From Christensenellaceae bacterium (GTDB taxonomy: Bacteria; Bacillota; Clostridia; Christensenellales; UBA1750), in the NCBI GenBank assembly GCA_031287285.1, contig JAITTC010000051.1, positions 1 through 8,171 on the forward strand: DNA of 8,171 nucleotides, read 5' to 3'. Below the pieces are notes generated by a model that was given only the letters and a program-made list of their open reading frames with translations, had not been told where the DNA came from and made no database searches. Below, one piece after another: positions 4,818 through 8,171 of the stretch. Position 1 is the first letter of the stretch; every line of letters begins with the position of its first letter. The translations under genes were made by a program, and so were the position numbers.

Positions 4818-5945
4818 TTACGACCACGCCGACACCACACCTTCGGTGTCCATCTGAGCGATGAATGCGGTTCCTTCGCTCCCATTGGTTGCGGGAGGGG
4901 TCGCCGTGGTTGCATACGTACCAGCGGAACCGCCGTCTACGGTCAGCGAGCCAGTTATGATTGGAGGTGTCTGCGTAAGAACCACTATAATACCGCCGCC
5001 ACCACCACCGCCATTTCCAGACGAATTTCCATTGGTGCTGCCTCCGGGCCCACCTTTCGCTGTTATCTTTCCATTAATGATTAATTGTCCGCCAACAACC
5101 AGCATTAAGAGCCCTCCGCCATACGCATCGCCATTCCCATTCGGAAGCGCAATATTTTCTGTTCTGCCCGCCGCGCCCGGCCCAGTTCCGCCCGGATATA
5201 CGCCAACGCTGCCAGCAACGCCCGCGCCGCCAGCGCCATATAGAGGAGCAACGCTGCGAGATGACGATGATGGCGGAGGCCATGGCGAGGCAGTTGCTGG
5301 CGGGCGCGGTTCACAGCTAGCCCCCTGTCTTGAGGTAGCAATATCGTTGGAGGCTGACGAAGTCAAACCTCCGGAACCACCGGCACCAAATCCGCCGCCA
5401 AAGCGATGTCCGGTGCCGCCAGTTCCACCCTGCAAGACCTGCGTGCCTCCAGTACCATACCTGCCCGCTCCACCATTTCCGCCCTTCCCGCCAGTGATCG
5501 CAGAGGCTTTTTGTAGCCATGCGCTGGATAAGCCGCTGGTTAAGATAATATTCTCCGTTGTGTCGCTTCTTCGCGGGGCCTTCTTGTCTAGATTTATAAT
5601 CCCATCAATGCGGCAGTCTCCTTTGACTAAAAACACCGCGCCCGCACATCTTCCAGACGGCTCTAGGGTACACCCCTCGTTTATGGTCAAGCTGTTGTAC
5701 TGTTTGAAGATGTGCCCTAGGTCTTCCTCAACGGGGATTTGCGTGTTCTCGGATATTACCACATCGCCATCACTTGCATCGCCGAACCAATACGATGAGA
5801 CGAATCCGCTGATTTGCGCTATTTTTTCAGCTAGGACTTGAAGGCTGTCATTGTCCGACGCCTCCACGCCCTTTTTTGTGACCTCCTCCGCGATCGCTGC
5901 CCTACCAGCCTGCACCGCCGCTAGCCCCTGTGCCACCGTAGCCAT
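4818..5945 (-). CDS. Glycine-rich phage tail/appendage protein
   Basis: The 375-residue protein starts with a short helical segment (about 1-48, MATVAQGLAAVQAGRAAIAEEV...DNDSLQVLAEKIAQISGF) like those that attach tail-tip proteins to the phage. A region of short beta strands (about 50-150) follows, with repeated turns such as LTINEGCTLEPSGRC and VKGDCRIDGIINLD, suggestive of a beta-solenoid. A glycine-rich stretch (about 152-318) ends in a run of seven glycines near 312-318, and a final beta segment ITGSLTVDGG follows. Proteins of this composition sit beside tail fibres in Firmicutes phages and probably help bind the cell surface; that role is inferred. Residues 211-231 (CEPRPPATASPWPPPSSSSR) break the glycine pattern, but the frame stays open through them. 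GGAGG upstream spans the preceding stop, and the gap to the tail fibre gene is 3 nt. Confidence 0.8.
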   Translation of the reverse strand: MATVAQGLAAVQAGRAAIAEEVTKKGVEASDNDSLQVLAEKIAQISGFVSSYWFGDASDGDVVISENTQIPVEEDLGHIFKQYNSLTINEGCTLEPSGRCAGAVFLVKGDCRIDGIINLDKKAPRRSDTTENIILTSGLSSAWLQKASAITGGKGGNGGAGRYGTGGTQVLQGGTGGTGHRFGGGFGAGGSGGLTSSASNDIATSRQGASCEPRPPATASPWPPPSSSSRSVAPLYGAGGAGVAGSVGVYPGGTGPGAAGRTENIALPNGNGDAYGGGLLMLVVGGQLIINGKITAKGGPGGSTNGNSSGNGGGGGGGIIVVLTQTPPIITGSLTVDGGSAGTYATTATPPATNGSEGTAFIAQMDTEGVVSAWS

Positions 5946-5948
5946 TCC

Positions 5949-7778
5949 TTACCCTCCAATCGCTGCAAGAGCGTCGCCTAAGCTGGTCAACTGGGATAAG
6001 TCTGCATAAAACTGTACTTCCGTGCCGACATATCCACCGATGACCGCCTGGGCATATGCCGATGCGCCCGGCGCGCCAGTATCGCCCTGAATACCCTGCG
6101 CTCCCTGCGGGCCTTCTTCGCCTTGCTGCCCCGCTTGCCCCTGTTCGCCCTGCGGTCCCTGCGGCCCGGTGTCACCCTTCGGGCCCTGTGCGCCGTCTTC
6201 CCCCGGAGCACCAGGCTCGCCCTGTGGACCCGTTGCACCAGCATCGCCCTGCAGGCCTTGCTCGCCCTGCGCGCCTTGCGGTCCAGGCTCTCCCTGAATA
6301 CCTTGAGGCCCTTGCTCGCCGGTGTCGCCTTTCGGGCCCTGTGCGCCAGTCGGGCCTTGCGAGCCCGTAGATCCTTGAACCCCCTGTGCGCCCTGCTCGC
6401 CTTGAGGCCCCTGCGGACCGGTATCGCCGGTGTCGCCCTTGTCGCCCTTCGGGCCCGGCACGCCTTGCGGGCCTTGCTCACCCTGAGCGCCCTGCTCGCC
6501 TTGCGGCCCCTGCTCGCCCTGGACAGACGAGAACGGACCGGAGTTGAACCACACCAAGACGCCGTCCTCATAGATTTTGACGTAAAGATCGTAGGGATCC
6601 GACGGACCAACCAGGTAGGTGCCATTGATCGCCACCGTTGCGACGTTGGGCAAATCACCCTCAGAGGCAACCACGCCGATGATGTCAAAAGGATCGCCCT
6701 GCGGTCCTTGCGGGCCAACATCGCCCTGGATACCTTGCGGCCCCGTTGGCCCTTGCTCGCCTTGCGGCCCTTGCGGACCAGTATCGCCGGTGTCGCCCTT
6801 GTTGCCCTGAATGCCCTGCGCCCCTTGCGGGCCGACTTCGCCTTGCGGGCCCGGATTGCCCTGCGGCCCGATGGGACCTACATCGCCGGTGTCGCCCTTC
6901 GGGCCCTCTGGGCCAATTTCGCCCTGCGGGCCTGTAGAGCCTTGAGCGCCAGTGTCGCCCTTGATGCCTTGCGGGCCAGTGGGGCCGATGTTGCCGGTAT
7001 CGCCTTGCGGACCTTGCTCGCCCTGAATGCCCTGAATGCCTTGCGGGCCAGGATTGCCCTGAATGCCCTGCGGCCCCGTGGGCCCGGTGGCACCAGGAAC
7101 GCCCTGGATACCTTGCGGCCCTTGCGGCCCTTGCGCGCCGGTCGAGCCCGTCTCGCCTTGCAGCTGGCCTTGATATTCCCAACCTAGCGTGCCGTCAGCG
7201 AGCGTGTGCCAGGCGAAAATTGAATAAGGAGCTTGCGCGCCTACATTGTACATGTCGCCCAGATGCGGATCGGGCACGGCGTCCATGAGGTCGGCGAGCG
7301 TCGAATAAGTGCCCTTGATGTGCAGGCCGATGCCTGCTTCAAGGATTTCGTCACGAGCGTCCAGCGCCTGCTGAATCAGGTCGCGCATCTCCTCGACCAT
7401 CTGATCGTACTCGGACGGCGTGGGCGGCACGGCATTCGCCGCGTCGACGTAGGCGGTGCCGTCCACAGAGTAGGGGATGTTCACGCTGCGGATGCGCCTA
7501 CCTTCGGCGTAACCGTCGACCACCAGCGTCCAGAGCGTCATGGGGGAGGCCTGCGCCGTGGCTTCGGCGGGCACGTCGATGGTCAGCGTGTCTTCGGGGA
7601 TCACTACCGAAACAGCGCTGTCGAGCTGCAAGCCGCAGACGAAAACGGCGCGCTTCAGCAGGCCGTCCCACTCGGGCGAAAATTCGAAGCGCAGCTGCTC
7701 CACGCCGAAGCTCTCGGCGGTGCCCAGGCGTAGCGACGCCGGCTCGGCCACATAGCCGGAAATGCGGATGTTCTGCAC
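5949..7778 (-). CDS. Phage tail fibre protein with collagen-like repeats
   Basis: The 609-residue fibre begins with a globular domain (about 1-120, with VEQLRFEFSPEWDGLLKRAVFVCG) like baseplate-attaching N-termini of Firmicutes phage fibres. A helix (123-148, QMVEEMRDLIQQALDARDEILEAG) probably starts trimerisation. A small module (155-207) precedes the first Gly-X-Y collagen-like rod (about 208-362). A second small module (363-419) interrupts it, then a second rod (about 420-571) leads to a short C-terminal tip GASAYAQAVIGGYVGTEVQFYADL. Such triple-helical rods present receptor-binding modules to the host surface. The start is GTG at 7778: GGGAGG at 7786-7791 lies 7 nt upstream. A longer frame to 8147 is open by chance; its extra residues look unlike the gene and have no Shine-Dalgarno logic. 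It is the first gene of the tail-fibre/lysis unit. Confidence 0.9.
   Translation of the reverse strand: MQNIRISGYVAEPASLRLGTAESFGVEQLRFEFSPEWDGLLKRAVFVCGLQLDSAVSVVIPEDTLTIDVPAEATAQASPMTLWTLVVDGYAEGRRIRSVNIPYSVDGTAYVDAANAVPPTPSEYDQMVEEMRDLIQQALDARDEILEAGIGLHIKGTYSTLADLMDAVPDPHLGDMYNVGAQAPYSIFAWHTLADGTLGWEYQGQLQGETGSTGAQGPQGPQGIQGVPGATGPTGPQGIQGNPGPQGIQGIQGEQGPQGDTGNIGPTGPQGIKGDTGAQGSTGPQGEIGPEGPKGDTGDVGPIGPQGNPGPQGEVGPQGAQGIQGNKGDTGDTGPQGPQGEQGPTGPQGIQGDVGPQGPQGDPFDIIGVVASEGDLPNVATVAINGTYLVGPSDPYDLYVKIYEDGVLVWFNSGPFSSVQGEQGPQGEQGAQGEQGPQGVPGPKGDKGDTGDTGPQGPQGEQGAQGVQGSTGSQGPTGAQGPKGDTGEQGPQGIQGEPGPQGAQGEQGLQGDAGATGPQGEPGAPGEDGAQGPKGDTGPQGPQGEQGQAGQQGEEGPQGAQGIQGDTGAPGASAYAQAVIGGYVGTEVQFYADLSQLTSLGDALAAIGG
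6066..6521 (-). repeat. C-terminal collagen-like Gly-X-Y repeat tract
   Basis: This codes for about 50 Gly-X-Y triplets (residues about 420-571 of the fibre), mostly GPQ, GEQ, GAQ, GDT and GPK. At DNA level it is a degenerate tandem of 9-base units dominated by GGC/GGG-C(A/C)-CAG text, prone to slippage and recombination with the other tract. Confidence 0.9.
6693..7157 (-). repeat. N-terminal collagen-like Gly-X-Y repeat tract
   Basis: This codes for about 51 Gly-X-Y triplets (residues about 208-362 of the fibre), rich in GPQ, GIQ, GDT and GEQ. GPKGDTG and GDTGDTGPQGPQGEQG blocks recur in both tracts, so the tracts have probably arisen by duplication or keep exchanging sequence. Confidence 0.9.
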
Positions 7779-7800
7779 ATGATCGCCTCCCATTGTTGAC

Positions 7801-7829
7801 AGCATAGCAGAATGCCAAGGACGTTTCAG
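7801..7829 (-). promoter_or_regulatory. Candidate promoter of the tail-fibre/lysis unit
   Basis: On the minus strand CTGAAA (7829-7824) and TATGCT (7806-7801) are 17 bp apart, with four of six bases matching consensus in each. Transcription would start near 7794, a few bases before the Shine-Dalgarno at 7786-7791. The match is modest, and read-through from further upstream or a phage-activated late promoter is equally possible. Confidence 0.35.
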
Positions 7830-7974
7830 GGCGCACGCACAAAAAGGCTCATAGCGCAGGGATGGAGAGGTGCGATAGGGCGCGAAGGCCAAAAGAATTG
7901 CAATATGTTTTGCGGTGCAGAATAGATATGGAAAGAAAGTGATGAGAAACGTCGTTTGAAAGGAGCCAATTATC

Positions 7975-8171
7975 ATGAAAAACACGATAAAATTTATTGA
8001 AAAGGCCTGCCGGGCTCTTGCGAAGAGTATAGTCACGATGTATCCTAGGCATAAGAGAAGGACGCGTAGCATCCGCTGCAAGGAGGAGGATGTCATGAAA
8101 TTGACCGTGAAACCCTTCATTTTCGAGGTTCCTGAGAGATTCGTCAAAAGATTTGAGAAGGAATCTGAGAA
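7975..8171 (+). CDS. Unidentified small basic protein, 3' end beyond the window
   Basis: The frame is open from ATG at 7975 to the right edge (65 codons seen) and I do not recognise it. The start has AGGAG at 7961-7965, 9 nt upstream. A second in-frame ATG at 8095 has an even stronger AAGGAGG at 8080-8086, 8 nt upstream, so the real start may be either, or both may be used. The first 40 residues (MKNTIKFIEKACRALAKSIV...RHKRRTRSIRCKEEDV) are an amphipathic helix followed by a very basic patch. From the second start the product reads MKLTVKPFIFEVPERFVKRFEKESE, charged and helical. Base composition is clearly more AT-rich than the genes to the left. It points away from the tail-fibre gene across a 196-base gap, so it could be a phage regulator or cargo gene. 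A weak promoter may lie at 7898-7928 (TTGCAA, TAGATA, 19-bp spacer). Confidence 0.55.
   Translation, partial: MKNTIKFIEKACRALAKSIVTMYPRHKRRTRSIRCKEEDVMKLTVKPFIFEVPERFVKRFEKESE

Noticed and set aside
4861..5841. Long plus-strand proline-rich frame (326 codons)
   Set aside because: It is the reverse complement of glycine codons in the glycine-rich tail protein, which yield proline. The minus-strand gene has a proper start, Shine-Dalgarno and neighbours.
6066..7157. Regularly spaced repeats as a possible CRISPR or minisatellite
   Set aside because: The 9-base periodicity is explained entirely by Gly-X-Y codons inside one open frame.
6123..7187. Long plus-strand leucine/arginine/alanine-rich frame (354 codons)
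   Set aside because: It is a shadow of the collagen-like repeats on the other strand, repetitive and without a ribosome binding site.
5949..7778. Diversity-generating retroelement with the fibre C-terminus as variable region
   Set aside because: No reverse transcriptase, no second adenine-variant copy of the fibre C-terminus and no C-type lectin fold are seen in the window.
7779..8147. N-terminal extension of the tail fibre up to an ATG at 8147, with apparent membrane segments
   Set aside because: The GTG at 7778 has GGGAGG at 7 nt. The extension is hydrophobic shadow sequence lying over the plus-strand gene and has no Shine-Dalgarno.

Overview
The window reads as a chromosomal segment of a fairly GC-rich Bacillota (Clostridia-like) bacterium carrying one end of a prophage. 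This placement rests on the tig-clpP gene order, strong GGAGG-type ribosome binding sites, a candidate 6S RNA of the Firmicutes style, CCA-encoding tRNA genes and a Firmicutes-type phage tail-fibre/NlpC-P60/holin cassette. No species can be named from this window.

Host part (1-3000). On the minus strand lie trigger factor (tig, 342-1652) and, downstream of it, the start of clpP (1-261, cut by the left edge). A good sigma-A-type promoter stands upstream of tig at 1744-1773. Divergent from tig is a 140-residue protein of unknown function (1980-2402, +). It is followed by a strongly promoted, highly structured non-coding RNA (about 2486-2699) that I call a probable 6S RNA from its folding plan. 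A second strong promoter (2749-2778) then drives tRNA-Gln(CTG) and tRNA-Glu(CTC), closed by an intrinsic terminator (2975-2996).

Junction (3000-3140). Between the tRNA terminator and the first phage gene there is no gene but much structure. It holds a long imperfect inverted repeat (3046-3085), a pair of 10-bp direct repeats with a 12-bp period (3088-3109) and one solitary CRISPR-repeat-like element (3109-3138). Read on the minus strand, that element has the anatomy of a type I-C repeat and starts only 3 nt past the stop codon of the last phage gene. It is the most interesting item in the window.

Prophage part (3142-7778, all minus strand). Six tightly packed genes read in this order: collagen-like tail fibre, glycine-rich tail protein, NlpC/P60-SH3 endolysin, and three small membrane proteins of holin type. 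Starts and stops overlap or nearly touch, so this is one late adsorption-plus-lysis transcription unit. It probably has its own promoter (weak candidate at 7801-7829). The unit ends at the solitary repeat.

Right edge (7779-8171). A shift to more AT-rich sequence accompanies a divergent plus-strand gene (7975 to beyond the edge) of unknown function, with two in-frame starts each preceded by a good Shine-Dalgarno. The remaining prophage genes (integrase, head, packaging) are not in the window.
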